A stretch of DNA of 64,000 nucleotides from an uncultured Sunxiuqinia sp. (GCF_963678245.1 NZ_OY782774.1:1-64000), one strand, 5' to 3'; shown: positions 1 through 9,201, numbered from the stretch's first letter. The notes: generated from the letters alone by a model not told the origin. Numbers and translations: made by a program.

Positions 1-2
1 TT

Positions 3-1103
3 TTAATTTAAGAAATCACTTTTCGCAATACCCATAATGATGATAGACAATAGTATCAGACCAATTCCAAGAAAAATGGTAGACCGGGTCTTGGACGAAA
101 CGCCTGCCCACTCTTTTCGATAAAATCCCCAGAAGTTAGCCGTAAGAATAATCGTAGACATGTGTAAAATCCATGAACTTGCACCATTGCCAATTTTTGT
201 TTCCCCCATTCCGTAGAAGAAAAATTGAAGGAACCAAGTTGTTCCGGCTAATGCACAGAACAGGTAGTTTTTCAGTAATGGTGCTGACGAATCAACAAAA
301 TCGCTTCCTGTTTTATTTTTAAGAATAAGTGCGACCGACCAGATTAAATTCGTCGTTAGCCCTCCCCAAAGAATAACTAAAAAGATGATATTGTTCTCGA
401 ACAGGTAGGTACCGTTGCTAACGAACGAAAAATTATTTGTTACAGCAATTTCACGAACGGCTTCACCCATCTGCTTCCCGGCATCAATACCAAAACTGAA
501 GAATGCACTTAAAACCCCGGATATCCCGGCGATGATTAGTCCTTTTGTCAATTTAAACTCGGTATTAACACCTTCTTTATGGCCCAGTAGATCTTTGTCT
601 TTCATCAGACCCGCTTTACCGCAAAGCACAATTCCGATCATGAGCACAAAAATACCGAACAAAACCACCCGACCACTGGGGGTTGACAACATATCTGTAA
701 ACGAATCTCCTGCCGGTAAAACTTCTACTAAATTACCGACATCGCGAAGAATTGGTAAGCCTAACGAGCCCACCAACGAGGTAATTCCAAGTAATACCGA
801 ATTTCCAAGCGACATGCCAAGGTAGCGAATACCTAGGCCATAAGTAAGTCCTCCGATTCCCCATAGAACACCCAGAATATAAGTCGTTCGTACGACAGAA
901 GAATCTGCAGCTGATATAATTCCCTGCCATTCCGGAGTAGTTAACAACACCGCGAGAAAAGGCATGATTAGCCAAGAGAAAAGCCCTCCAATAATCCAAT
1001 AGACCTCCCAATGCCATTTTTTTACAAGATTATATGGCATGTACCAACTCCCCGATGAAGCACCACCGAGCGAGTGAAAAAGAATTCCTAAAATTGCTTG
1101 CAT
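3..1103 (-). CDS. rhaT: L-rhamnose/H+ symporter RhaT
   Basis: Inner-membrane sugar transporter of the RhaT (drug/metabolite transporter) family, expected to import L-rhamnose with protons. The 366-residue product is almost entirely hydrophobic with about ten membrane segments. Its start carries the family pattern GGASSGSWYMPY followed by a W-rich stretch (KKWHWEVYW), and it is slightly longer than E. coli RhaT. The start is the ATG at 1101-1103. It is divergent from an AraC gene with a shared regulatory region. No rhamnose kinase, isomerase or aldolase is visible here, so the catabolic genes must lie left of the window or elsewhere. An alpha-L-rhamnosidase at 32.5 kb supplies a plausible rhamnose source. 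Confidence 0.9.
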   Translation of the reverse strand: MQAILGILFHSLGGASSGSWYMPYNLVKKWHWEVYWIIGGLFSWLIMPFLAVLLTTPEWQGIISAADSSVVRTTYILGVLWGIGGLTYGLGIRYLGMSLGNSVLLGITSLVGSLGLPILRDVGNLVEVLPAGDSFTDMLSTPSGRVVLFGIFVLMIGIVLCGKAGLMKDKDLLGHKEGVNTEFKLTKGLIIAGISGVLSAFFSFGIDAGKQMGEAVREIAVTNNFSFVSNGTYLFENNIIFLVILWGGLTTNLIWSVALILKNKTGSDFVDSSAPLLKNYLFCALAGTTWFLQFFFYGMGETKIGNGASSWILHMSTIILTANFWGFYRKEWAGVSSKTRSTIFLGIGLILLSIIIMGIAKSDFLN

Positions 1104-1176
1104 AGTTTAATTTGATTTAGTCCTGCTATAAGGCAGGATTTTAGTAATTTTGATTTTATAAAACATAAGTTGATGT

Positions 1177-1207
1177 CAAAAGTAGCTTGATAGTTATAGT
1201 CTATCAA
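1177..1207 (-). promoter_or_regulatory. rhaT promoter with embedded inverted repeat
   Basis: Read on the minus strand, TTG at 1205-1207 is followed after 20 bases by TACTTTTG at 1177-1184. This matches the Bacteroidota TTG-N19-21-TAnnTTTG promoter. Between and over these elements lies the inverted repeat TTGATAG-N7-CTATCAA (1187-1207), whose outer arm coincides with the -33 element. A protein bound there would directly control rhaT; the divergent AraC regulator is the obvious candidate, by inference. Confidence 0.7.
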
Positions 1208-1247
1208 TACACTTTCTGGCAGATTGTTTGCACTTTTTGATACTGAC

Positions 1248-2111
1248 ATGGAGGATTTTTTTAAGTATTTAACTGCCGGAGAAGAAGATCAACACTGGGG
1301 ACTTTATTTGAATGTTACCGGAGCCTATACTTCTCCACCAAATCAGCCCTATCCGCCAATAAGGCATCCGAGTGGTTATTATTTTAACTGGAATAGTGGA
1401 CGGGTTTTACAAGAATATCAGATTAACTATATTACAAAGGGAAACGGGGTTTTAGAAACAGAAAATGGAGAGTTTTCACTTCTTGAGGGGAGTGTTTTTC
1501 TGATTAAGCCTGGTGTTTGGCACCGATACCAGCCGAATCAAACAGTAGGTTGGCAAGAGCATTATATTGGATTTAATGGTGAAATGGCTCGAAAGCTATT
1601 TCAACATCCAATATTCGCAGGAAATCAATCCGTTTTGCATATTGGGGTTCACGAAGAAATTATTGATACTTATTACAAAGTGTTTGATCTGGTTCAGGAA
1701 GAACAACCCGGTTTTCAGCAGATTGCAAGTGGGCTGATTGTAAAAATGCTCGGGTACTTAATATCGTTCGAAAAGCAAAAGGAATTTACAGGAAAGCGTA
1801 TTGCAGGAATTATTGAGGATGCACGATTTAAAATCAGGCAAAACGTGGATCAAGAATTGGACATGACTCTGATGGCGAGGGAATATAATATTGGCTATTC
1901 GTACTTCAGGAAAATGTTTAAAAATTATACCGGAGTGGCTCCTCATAAATATCATCTGGAACTTAAGATAATGAGAGCAAAAGAACTCTTATTGGTGACC
2001 GATAAAAGCGTTAAGGAAATCAGTTATGAGTTGGGATTCCAAACTATTCATTATTTTAGCCGCCTGTTTAAGAATAAAGTGGGGAAGAGCCCAACTGAGT
2101 TCAGGAGATAA
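1248..2111 (+). CDS. AraC-family transcriptional regulator
   Basis: DNA-binding regulator of 287 residues from the ATG at 1248; an in-frame TTG at 1224 would add 8 residues and is less likely. The N-terminal half is an AraC-type cupin sugar-sensing domain (about residues 40-150, with the GSVFLIKPGVWHRY pattern). The C-terminal 100 residues carry two helix-turn-helix units ending in LGFQTIHYFSRLFKNKVGKSP, the classic AraC signature. It diverges from rhaT and is followed 28 bp later by rpiB on the same strand. By position it probably responds to rhamnose or a related sugar and controls rhaT. It could instead act only on rpiB or on a distant operon. Confidence 0.88.
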   Translation: MEDFFKYLTAGEEDQHWGLYLNVTGAYTSPPNQPYPPIRHPSGYYFNWNSGRVLQEYQINYITKGNGVLETENGEFSLLEGSVFLIKPGVWHRYQPNQTVGWQEHYIGFNGEMARKLFQHPIFAGNQSVLHIGVHEEIIDTYYKVFDLVQEEQPGFQQIASGLIVKMLGYLISFEKQKEFTGKRIAGIIEDARFKIRQNVDQELDMTLMAREYNIGYSYFRKMFKNYTGVAPHKYHLELKIMRAKELLLVTDKSVKEISYELGFQTIHYFSRLFKNKVGKSPTEFRR

Positions 2112-2139
2112 ATTTTCAATAGCAAATTTTATAAAAAAA

Positions 2140-2589
2140 ATGAAGACGATTGCATTAGGTACCGATCATGCCGGATTTCTCCTAAAAGAAGCGGTAAAAA
2201 AACATTTATCAAACAAAGGTTTCCGAGTTGTTGATTTGGGAACCGATTCGGAAGAGGCGGTAGATTATGCTGATTTTGTTATTCCTGCAGCAGAAACTGT
2301 TGCCAAAAATAAAGCAGATTTAGGAATTGTTTTTGGCGGAAGTGGAAACGGCGAAGCCATTGCTGCAAACAAAGTAAAGGGGGTGCGTTGTGCATTGTGC
2401 TGGAGTGTACAATCAGCTACTTTAGCCAAACAACATAATAATGCGAATGTGATTGCACTGGGTGGTCGGATGGTATCTGAAGAACTGGCTCTTGAAATAG
2501 TGGATCGTTGGTTAGTCGAAACCTTTGAGGGCGGTCGCCATTTAAGAAGAATTCAGAAACTACACGACTACGAGTCAGGCGAAAAGTAA
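2140..2589 (+). CDS. rpiB: RpiB/LacA-family sugar-phosphate isomerase
   Basis: Cytoplasmic isomerase of the RpiB/LacAB family, normally interconverting ribose 5-phosphate and ribulose 5-phosphate. The ATG at 2140 opens with MKTIALGTDHAG, the usual family start, so the longer frame reading back into the AraC gene is rejected. It has 149 residues, normal for the family. The active-site loop reads GGSGNGEAIAANK, with Glu where many bacterial RpiB proteins use a Cys-containing loop. That form is best known from actinobacterial RpiB, where Glu is the base. The end (FEGGRHLRRIQKL) is typical. Its place beside the AraC/rhaT pair suggests a role in pentose or 6-deoxyhexose metabolism, but substrate cannot be read from sequence. 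Confidence 0.88.
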   Translation: MKTIALGTDHAGFLLKEAVKKHLSNKGFRVVDLGTDSEEAVDYADFVIPAAETVAKNKADLGIVFGGSGNGEAIAANKVKGVRCALCWSVQSATLAKQHNNANVIALGGRMVSEELALEIVDRWLVETFEGGRHLRRIQKLHDYESGEK

Positions 2590-2598
2590 GCGAGTAGC

Positions 2599-3477
2599 CT
2601 ATAAGCCGCTACTAAAGTATTTCTTAAACGCTTTTGTATCAGTAATCAATTTAAAGTTGGAAGGGAGTTTTGATTTAACCACGGAGATTTGAGCACCAGT
2701 TACAAAGATTTTCTTGCCTTTAAATGTTTTATGCATTTCAGCAATGTAGTTTTCCAATTCTTTTTCATCGATTCCATTAATGAAAGCAGTGAAAATTCGA
2801 TCGAACTGTTGCACACCGTCCATTTTGGCCAAATCTTCGAAGGGAACATTCTGACCTAGATAAATTGTTTTATAGCCCGATTTTAAGGCGAGATAATGAT
2901 AAAATAACAAGCTGATTTCGTGCATTTCACCCTCCTTTAGAAAAAACAAAACTGTAGAAGTGGAATTGTTATTATTAATTCCTGAGCTTTCTTTGATGAG
3001 CAATTCACGGATGATGTTGGAAACAAAGTGTTCCTGAGCAGGGAAGATGGTTCCAATTTGCCAGTAAATACCAACTTTTTCAAATAGAGGAAAAATGTTT
3101 TCCATAAAGGTTTCTTCAAACCCAATCTTGTTGATTTGCTGAAGTAATAAATCTTCAAGGCTTTTATGATCAAAATTCACCATATGCATCACAAGCTGAT
3201 CAATCATGCTTTCGGATGGAAGCGATTTCTCGTTTAGTTTCAGCACTTCCTTCTGAATTTGACCGTTTTCGTAGTTTGAAACTTTCGAGATCTTGTAGCC
3301 ATGTTTCACCAACATCGATACGTTGAGTAGTTTCCGTAGCTCATTATCACTATAGTAGCGAATATTTGTTGTTGAACGTTGTGGTTCCAGCAAACCATAG
3401 CGCTTTTCCCATATACGAATGGTATGTGCCTTGATACCTGATAAGGTTTCCAGATCTTTTATGTTATAGTAATTCAT
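2599..3477 (-). CDS. MerR-family regulator with cobalamin-binding domain
   Basis: Transcription factor of the LitR/CarH type: a MerR helix-turn-helix (residues 1-70, with THTIRIWEKRYGLLEP-like spacing) followed by a B12-binding module. I see the Wx9EH motif (WQIGTIFPAQEH) of the four-helix cap that contacts adenosylcobalamin in CarH. The lower-ligand motif appears as EGEMHEIS, keeping the His but varying the canonical DxHxxG. The start is the ATG at 3477; an upstream TTG would add three residues. Its product should be a cobalamin-dependent, possibly light-sensing repressor. No carotenoid or photolyase gene is beside it, so its targets are not visible. It is convergent with rpiB, with 9 bp between stops. 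Confidence 0.87.
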   Translation of the reverse strand: MNYYNIKDLETLSGIKAHTIRIWEKRYGLLEPQRSTTNIRYYSDNELRKLLNVSMLVKHGYKISKVSNYENGQIQKEVLKLNEKSLPSESMIDQLVMHMVNFDHKSLEDLLLQQINKIGFEETFMENIFPLFEKVGIYWQIGTIFPAQEHFVSNIIRELLIKESSGINNNNSTSTVLFFLKEGEMHEISLLFYHYLALKSGYKTIYLGQNVPFEDLAKMDGVQQFDRIFTAFINGIDEKELENYIAEMHKTFKGKKIFVTGAQISVVKSKLPSNFKLITDTKAFKKYFSSGL

Positions 3478-3790
3478 TAATCGCAATTTAGATTAAACTC
3501 TCCGATATCATCTCTAATTCCTCCACGTTCACTTTTGCGAGAATTACTAAGCTTAACAAGAGATAATTCTGTTTTGTTTAATAATTTTGCAAATGTAATA
3601 AACATTATTGATCGAATTAAAAAAACTGAATCGGCGACGAATAGTTTTCGCGATTAAACAATTCCATTAATTTTGGTCTTCAATAATTAAGTAATATGAA
3701 ATGAGCATGTAAAAGTTCTAGCACAAACAAGAATGCTTATATGCGAGTTCCATATGGTACCTTTTAAATAAACAATTTTAATCATATGAA
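3478..3790. promoter_or_regulatory. Divergent promoter region, merR and batA-like genes
   Basis: AT-rich spacer between two outward-facing genes, with no coding signal. A TAnnTTTG -7 element is present on each strand: TACATTTG read on the minus strand (3590-3597) for the MerR gene, and TAATTTTG on the plus strand (3668-3675) for the BatA-like gene. Clear -33 TTG partners at the right distance are lacking. Confidence 0.4.
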
Positions 3791-5848
3791 ATGAGGTTTA
3801 TCTATCCTGAGTTTTTGACGGCACTTTTGTTGATCTGCCTACCTATACTGATTCATTTTCTGCATTTTAAACGGTACAGGACAGTCTATTTCAGTCAAGT
3901 TAACTTTTTAAAAGCCGTCAAGGAAGATACCCGAAAAAAAAGCAATCTGAAGCAATTGCTAATTCTCCTTGCCCGTATTCTAACGATTTCGGCATTGGTG
4001 TTTGTATTTGCTCAGCCGTATTTGCCAACAAATAAGCAAGAGCGAAAAGTGGCCCGAAAGATTGTTGCCCTTTATGTTGACAACTCATTTAGCATGAAGG
4101 GAGCAACTGATAATGGAATGTTGCTTGAGCAAGCTAAGAGCAGAGCTATTAGTATTGCCAGTAGTTATGGGCCTGAGACAAATTATATCCTGATGGAAAA
4201 TCAGAATCTACCGGGATGCCAACAGTTAATCAATCAGACTCAATTAGTCACTCAACTTGGCAAAATTCAGGAAGGTCCCTTGTCTATCAGTGTTTCGAAA
4301 GCCTATCAGCAACTAAAAAATAGTCTGCTGAAACAAACTGAAAATGCCGATAACATCATTTATCTGATTTCGGATTTCCAGAGTTATACGTCTGATTTTT
4401 CAGAAATTAAATCGGATACCAGTATTCAAACTTTCCTGATCCCTTTTGGAAGTCAAGTTGCTAATAATTTGTTGATTGACAGTTGCTGGTTTGAAACTCC
4501 CGGACATAAAAAGAAGCGTGAAGAAACCTTGTTTGCTCGTGTCAAAAATCTGTCGTCACAGAGCTACCAGGACATTCCGGTCAGATTGAAGGTTAATGAC
4601 ACCATCAAGTCAATCAGTAATATTAGTATTGATGCGGAGACTGAACAAATAGTGGAGTTGGTCTATAAAAATAATAGTTCTGGGGTTCATCGGTTAGTTG
4701 TTGAGCTTGATGATTACCCGGTGGTTTACGACAATCAATACTTTTTAAGTTATAACGTACGAGATAAAAACGACGTGTTAGCCATCTTTCAGTCTGAGGA
4801 TCCCGCTATTCGGAAGCTGGAAGCTCTTTTTGAAGATGATGAAAATATTAGATTTGAAAAAACGGCAGTTAGTAAAGTAAAAGTTAGCGAATTCGATCAG
4901 TATCAGTGCATTTATTTACTCAACTTAAATAAGTTTAGTTCAGGCTTGGTGAATGCGTTAAGTCAGTTTGTTGAAAAGGGAGGCTCGTTAGGCATTTTTC
5001 CCGGAATGCAAGCTGACTTAGCTTCGTATAATAAATTGTACGGGAAATTAGAGGCCGGCTTAATTACCGGATCTGATTCGGTTAAGTTGAAAATGAATCA
5101 AGTCAATTTCAATCACTTGTTGTTGCAAGATGTATTTTTACATGAAAAGGAAAACCTCGATTTACCCGAAGTGGAATTGAGTTATCGGTATCGCGTAGGA
5201 CCACAGAGTTCACAGTTGAGCATCGTAGATTTTAACAATGGACAAACTGCTGTTTCTCAATATCATAAAGGGCAGGGGCGTGTGTATAATTTTAGTTTTC
5301 CGCTAAACGATGAGTTGACTGATTTTAGCAAGCACGCTATTTTTGTGCCGCTGGTTTACAACATTGCTTTAAATAGTTTTGAACCACAACAAATTCAGTA
5401 TGAGATTGCTGATGATTTGGTTCTCACCTTACCACAAAGCGAAACATTTATGTCGGGCGATGGGTTGTCAATCAGCCCGATGCAAGCTGATGAGGAAATT
5501 CAGCTTTCATCAATTAATCAGACAGCCAGCGAGTTTCGTGTCGATTTGCAGGGAGTTGTTCAAAAAGCAGGCTTTTACAATTTAAGTCAAGGCGAAGGGG
5601 AAGTTCGTACCCTGGCTTTCAATTTTAACCGAAGAGAATCCACCTCTCCTCAGTTAACAAACACACAGTTGGAAAATGCTGTTGATGCCGCTGGTTTATT
5701 GTCGTTCGATGTTATTGATGCAACAAATTCCAATTTTGAAGCCAGAATTCTTGAAGCCAACGAAGGCATTCAATTATGGCAGTTGTTTTTAGCGATTGGC
5801 CTGTTGTTTATCGCAGCTGAGGTGCTAATTACCCGCTTTTGGAAATAG
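3791..5848 (+). CDS. BatA-domain, vWA-like membrane protein
   Basis: Membrane-anchored protein of 685 residues. The N-terminus has two close transmembrane helices (about 6-23 and 58-77) separated by a basic, aromatic segment (FKRYRTVYFSQVNFL), the Bacteroidota double-transmembrane BatA-type domain. Then comes a von Willebrand A-like region with a DxSxS metal site (VDNSFSMKG, near residue 97) and a long extracytoplasmic part. A last transmembrane helix lies near residues 662-681. Such proteins are often near MoxR/Bat operons, but no MoxR ATPase is beside this one. The exact role is unknown; protein-interaction scaffolding in the envelope is the usual inference. Convergent with the HD-domain gene. 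Confidence 0.8.
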   Translation: MRFIYPEFLTALLLICLPILIHFLHFKRYRTVYFSQVNFLKAVKEDTRKKSNLKQLLILLARILTISALVFVFAQPYLPTNKQERKVARKIVALYVDNSFSMKGATDNGMLLEQAKSRAISIASSYGPETNYILMENQNLPGCQQLINQTQLVTQLGKIQEGPLSISVSKAYQQLKNSLLKQTENADNIIYLISDFQSYTSDFSEIKSDTSIQTFLIPFGSQVANNLLIDSCWFETPGHKKKREETLFARVKNLSSQSYQDIPVRLKVNDTIKSISNISIDAETEQIVELVYKNNSSGVHRLVVELDDYPVVYDNQYFLSYNVRDKNDVLAIFQSEDPAIRKLEALFEDDENIRFEKTAVSKVKVSEFDQYQCIYLLNLNKFSSGLVNALSQFVEKGGSLGIFPGMQADLASYNKLYGKLEAGLITGSDSVKLKMNQVNFNHLLLQDVFLHEKENLDLPEVELSYRYRVGPQSSQLSIVDFNNGQTAVSQYHKGQGRVYNFSFPLNDELTDFSKHAIFVPLVYNIALNSFEPQQIQYEIADDLVLTLPQSETFMSGDGLSISPMQADEEIQLSSINQTASEFRVDLQGVVQKAGFYNLSQGEGEVRTLAFNFNRRESTSPQLTNTQLENAVDAAGLLSFDVIDATNSNFEARILEANEGIQLWQLFLAIGLLFIAAEVLITRFWK

Positions 5849-5905
5849 ATGACAACTACCGACTCTTCGTTCAAAAAGAACGAGTTGTAAATCTGTATTG
5901 CTGAT

Positions 5906-7966
5906 TTATTTGTTTTTATTATCCTCCGGATATTCAATTCGAACATGATAAATATTCATCAGCTTTTCAATGATCGTCTCCTTGAAAATACGGATGTCGC
6001 GCAAAGTTAAATCAGCGTTTTCCAATTGACCGGACTCCAACTTATCTCGCACCATTTTTTCGATGAGTTGATGCAAGTTCTCATGGGTTTTTTCTTTCAA
6101 AGCTCTCGCAGCAGCTTCAATGCCGTCAGTAAGCATTACTACGCTGGTTTCCTTGCTTTTGGGTGGTGGCCCGGGATAGGTGAACTCTTTCGGATCAACA
6201 TCTTCATTTGGGTGATCATTTTTGTAGGTGGTGTAGAAATATTTGGCTTGTGTTGTACCATGATGACTACTAATAAAGTCGATCAGCATCTCGGGAAGCT
6301 TGTTTCTACGCGCAATTTTTACCCCGTTGGTCACATGATCAATAATTATTTTCGCACTTTGCTTATTGTCCAAAGCACTATGGGGACTCATACCGGCAGC
6401 TTGATTTTCGACAAAAAAGGCCGGTTGATTCATTTTTCCAATATCGTGATACAAAGCTCCGGCACGCACTAAAAATGGATTGCCTCCAATACGAATAATA
6501 ACTTCTTCAGCAAGATTGGCAATTTGCATCGAGTGTTGAAACGTTCCGGGAGCTTCATGCGCCAGCTTTCGCAGTAAGGGTTGGTTGGTATCCGCCAGTT
6601 CAATCAGGGTGACGTCAGAAACAAAACCAAAAAGCTTTTCAAAAATATAAATCAACGGATAAGCGAGCAGAATGAGTAGTGCATTTCCTCCAAACCACTC
6701 AAGCTCTTTCCATGGAATTGAGTCAATGTTTCCTTCCTGGATCATCGACATAGCCAGAAAGACAACAGAATAGCTAATAAATACCCACAAAGCCGTTAAT
6801 ACCAAATGAGAACGCCGGTGCAGCTTGTCGAGACTGAAAACTGCAATAATTCCGGCAAAGAGGTTTAAAAAGATGTATTCGAAATTGTTTGGAGCAAAAT
6901 ATCCGATTAAAAGAGAGGTTACCACAAGTGTGAAAATAGCTGTCCTCGAATCGAAAAAGATGCGTAACAGAATTGGTAAAATGGCCAACGGAACAAGGTA
7001 GAGATTGACAAAATTGCGGTCGTTTACAAAACGTGAAGTAAACACCATTAGTACAATCATAATCAAGATAAAACTTAATCTTCGTTTTTGTTTGAAAATT
7101 TCGGGTCTGAAATAATACAAGTAAAAAATTAGGATGAGCAGGCACGAAATAATTAAAATGAGCTTTCCCAGGATTAACAGATAACGTTCAATATTTTGTC
7201 CTCGCTTGGTTTCGTACGTTTTTTTCAGCGAATCCAGTATGGTGTATTTGTCGGGAGTTACAATGTCTCCCTTGAAAATGATTCGTTCTCCGGCTTGCAC
7301 CATTCCTTGAGTTAGCGAAACTTCATCCATTTGATTTTGAAGCTCCTGCTTGTTGAATTCTACATCGTATGCCAGATTAGCACGGATGAAATCACTTACG
7401 TTTGTTTTTTGAACGAGGCTATCAAAGCGACTTTTTAAGGTCGCTTTTAGCATATCACTAAGCTCTTGGTAAGCTGACTTTAATGTGTATAAATCAGCAA
7501 CGAAAACGCGTTCTGCAAGTTTGTTTTGAATTACGATGAGCTGTTTCTTGTTTTGGAGTGCCGGGTTGTTTTCCGGAGACTGCTCCAGTATCCCAACATC
7601 ATATAACCGGGAAATGAAATCCTCAAGGTTTTTCGCTGTTTCAGAGTCAACATCAAGTTTGCTTAAAGTCTGAGCAAGGTTATTTGTTTGGGCAATTCCT
7701 ACAAGTGTATCTACATTAAAATAATGGATGAATTTACTTTTGACGGAGTCTCTTTCAATCTTGACTTGTTCGTCCGATTTTAAAATGGCAAAGTTAAAGG
7801 GAGCCATCAATGTTTCGTGCCGCCAAGGCGCATTCTTCTGAAACTCGTATTTGAACCGGCTTTCGCCAGGAATAATTAAATAGAGAAGAAATACGGTCGC
7901 CAGAAAAGCGAATGCGATGTAAAAAAAGTGATAGTAGCGAGCTAAACGCGTTAATAACTTTTTCAT
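5906..7966 (-). CDS. 7TM-HD phosphohydrolase (PgpH-like)
   Basis: Inner-membrane metal-dependent phosphohydrolase of 686 residues. After a signal-anchor helix there is an extracytoplasmic 7TMR-HDED domain (about 40-270), then seven membrane helices (about 270-450), then a cytoplasmic HD domain. The HD domain shows FQHSMQIANLAEE, ALYHDIGKM, SSHHGT and MLTDGIEAAAR, the metal-ligand pattern of the HDIG class. Listeria PgpH of this family hydrolyses cyclic di-AMP, so control of that messenger is likely. The start is taken at the ATG at 7966, just before the KKLLTRLARYYH anchor. A longer frame to 8083 adds an unlikely leader. Confidence 0.88.
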   Translation of the reverse strand: MKKLLTRLARYYHFFYIAFAFLATVFLLYLIIPGESRFKYEFQKNAPWRHETLMAPFNFAILKSDEQVKIERDSVKSKFIHYFNVDTLVGIAQTNNLAQTLSKLDVDSETAKNLEDFISRLYDVGILEQSPENNPALQNKKQLIVIQNKLAERVFVADLYTLKSAYQELSDMLKATLKSRFDSLVQKTNVSDFIRANLAYDVEFNKQELQNQMDEVSLTQGMVQAGERIIFKGDIVTPDKYTILDSLKKTYETKRGQNIERYLLILGKLILIISCLLILIFYLYYFRPEIFKQKRRLSFILIMIVLMVFTSRFVNDRNFVNLYLVPLAILPILLRIFFDSRTAIFTLVVTSLLIGYFAPNNFEYIFLNLFAGIIAVFSLDKLHRRSHLVLTALWVFISYSVVFLAMSMIQEGNIDSIPWKELEWFGGNALLILLAYPLIYIFEKLFGFVSDVTLIELADTNQPLLRKLAHEAPGTFQHSMQIANLAEEVIIRIGGNPFLVRAGALYHDIGKMNQPAFFVENQAAGMSPHSALDNKQSAKIIIDHVTNGVKIARRNKLPEMLIDFISSHHGTTQAKYFYTTYKNDHPNEDVDPKEFTYPGPPPKSKETSVVMLTDGIEAAARALKEKTHENLHQLIEKMVRDKLESGQLENADLTLRDIRIFKETIIEKLMNIYHVRIEYPEDNKNK

Positions 7967-8150
7967 AAATACCTTTTTAAAGACTTTACAAGACCTTATA
8001 AAACTAATCTTGAAGTTATATATTTGAAGAATAAAATTAGTAATTTCTTTCATGTTTAAGGCTTTCTGTTGCTTTTTATCCAATACTGAGCGTAATATTA
8101 AGTTTTGTTGAGCCGTTGCATGATTGTAGAAGTTTAATTGATAAATAGAT

Positions 8151-8936
8151 ATGAATTACGGAATCTCCGGATTAAGTATTATTCCACTTCGAAAAGAACC
8201 TTCGGAGAAGAGTGAAATGACCAGTCAAATCTTATTTGGCGAGCATTTTGAAGTACACGAACAATTTATGGGATGGTGCCGGGTGACAACCGAATACGAT
8301 AATTACGAGGGGTGGGTTGACCAAAAAATGATCACAGAAATATCGGATCGATCCTATCAAAAAATACAGAATTCACCTTTTGCAGTTTGTACTGATATTT
8401 TCAATATCGTTCCGGTTGATGACGAGCAAAACATGATGATTGTTGCCGGAAGCTCGCTGCCTTGCTGGCGCCCTTATAAAAAAGAATTTTCGATCAACCG
8501 AGAAGTGTACCAAATGAAGGGTAAGTTCATGTATCACCAACCGGAGGATGTTCGGAAATTTATCATTCAGCAGGCTTTGATGTATTTCAATGTACCTTAT
8601 TTATGGGGCGGACGCTCACCTTTTGGTGTTGATTGTTCTGGACTGATTCAGGTCATTTACAAGCAGGCCGGAATAAAGATTTCGCGTGATGCCAGCCAGC
8701 AAGTTCTTCAAGGAACCGCTTTTTCGTTTGTTGAAGAAGCCATGCCCGGGGATTTGGCATTTTTCGATGATGAAGAGGGAAATATCATTCATGTTGGCTT
8801 CATTTGGGAGAAAAATAAAATTATCCATGCATCCGGCAAAGTACGCATAGACAATGTTGACCAGTTTGGAATTTTTAATGTTGAAACCAGACGCTATTCG
8901 CACAAAATGCGCGTAATGAAGCGGATCATCGAGTGA
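8151..8936 (+). CDS. NlpC/P60 (C40) peptidoglycan peptidase
   Basis: Cysteine peptidase of 261 residues resembling YkfC-type gamma-D-glutamyl-L-diamino acid endopeptidases used in murein peptide recycling. The N-terminal part is an SH3b-type module (RKEPSEKSEM...GWVDQKMITE). The C-terminal NlpC/P60 domain has the catalytic Cys in GVDCSGLIQVIYK, the His in IIHVGFIW, and the third polar residue in HASGKVRID. No signal peptide is evident, which favours a cytoplasmic role on imported peptides. It stands alone between the HD gene (divergent) and the betaine operon (convergent). Confidence 0.88.
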   Translation: MNYGISGLSIIPLRKEPSEKSEMTSQILFGEHFEVHEQFMGWCRVTTEYDNYEGWVDQKMITEISDRSYQKIQNSPFAVCTDIFNIVPVDDEQNMMIVAGSSLPCWRPYKKEFSINREVYQMKGKFMYHQPEDVRKFIIQQALMYFNVPYLWGGRSPFGVDCSGLIQVIYKQAGIKISRDASQQVLQGTAFSFVEEAMPGDLAFFDDEEGNIIHVGFIWEKNKIIHASGKVRIDNVDQFGIFNVETRRYSHKMRVMKRIIE

Positions 8937-9137
8937 TGGAAAAGTTGGAAATTTAAACACAATTAAGAAAGCAAAACCCAGTTTAAAAGGATTGTCAAGA
9001 CCTGTTTGGTAGAACGGATGCATTTTTATCACCATTTGGAACACAAGACAAATCAAACAGAGTTGCTTTCACGATAACGTTATTAGCCTGAGAGTCTCAG
9101 ACTTTCTTTATGGCTGATAAATGACTCTAAATTCTTG

Positions 9138-9173
9138 CAAAAAAAATACCGGAGGCATTATTCAAGCCCCCGG
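9138..9173 (-). terminator. Terminator of the betaine operon
   Basis: On the minus strand CCGGGGGC (9166-9173) pairs with GCCTCCGG (9149-9156), an 8-bp stem with one G-U pair, followed by a T-rich run (complement of 9139-9146). This is an intrinsic terminator placed right after opuAC. Confidence 0.8.
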
Positions 9174-9201
9174 AATTCTAATTTGTTCGGTTTCTGTAAT
9201 A

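Noticed and set aside
2026-2139. N-terminal extension of rpiB into the AraC gene
   Set aside because: The family start MKTIALGTDHAG is at 2140; the extension is a shadow of the AraC reading frame.
5849-5905. Possible terminator between batA-like and 7TM-HD genes
   Set aside because: Only TCGTTC/GAACGA with irregular extension and no T run; too weak to claim.
7967-8083. Longer start for the 7TM-HD protein
   Set aside because: The extension is Lys/Phe-rich without similarity to the family; the signal-anchor begins right after the ATG at 7966.
9062-9090. TAACGTTA palindrome between the peptidase gene and opuAC
   Set aside because: It lacks the TGTAA/TTACA arms of the locus 1-2 operators and is not at a promoter; the genes here are convergent.
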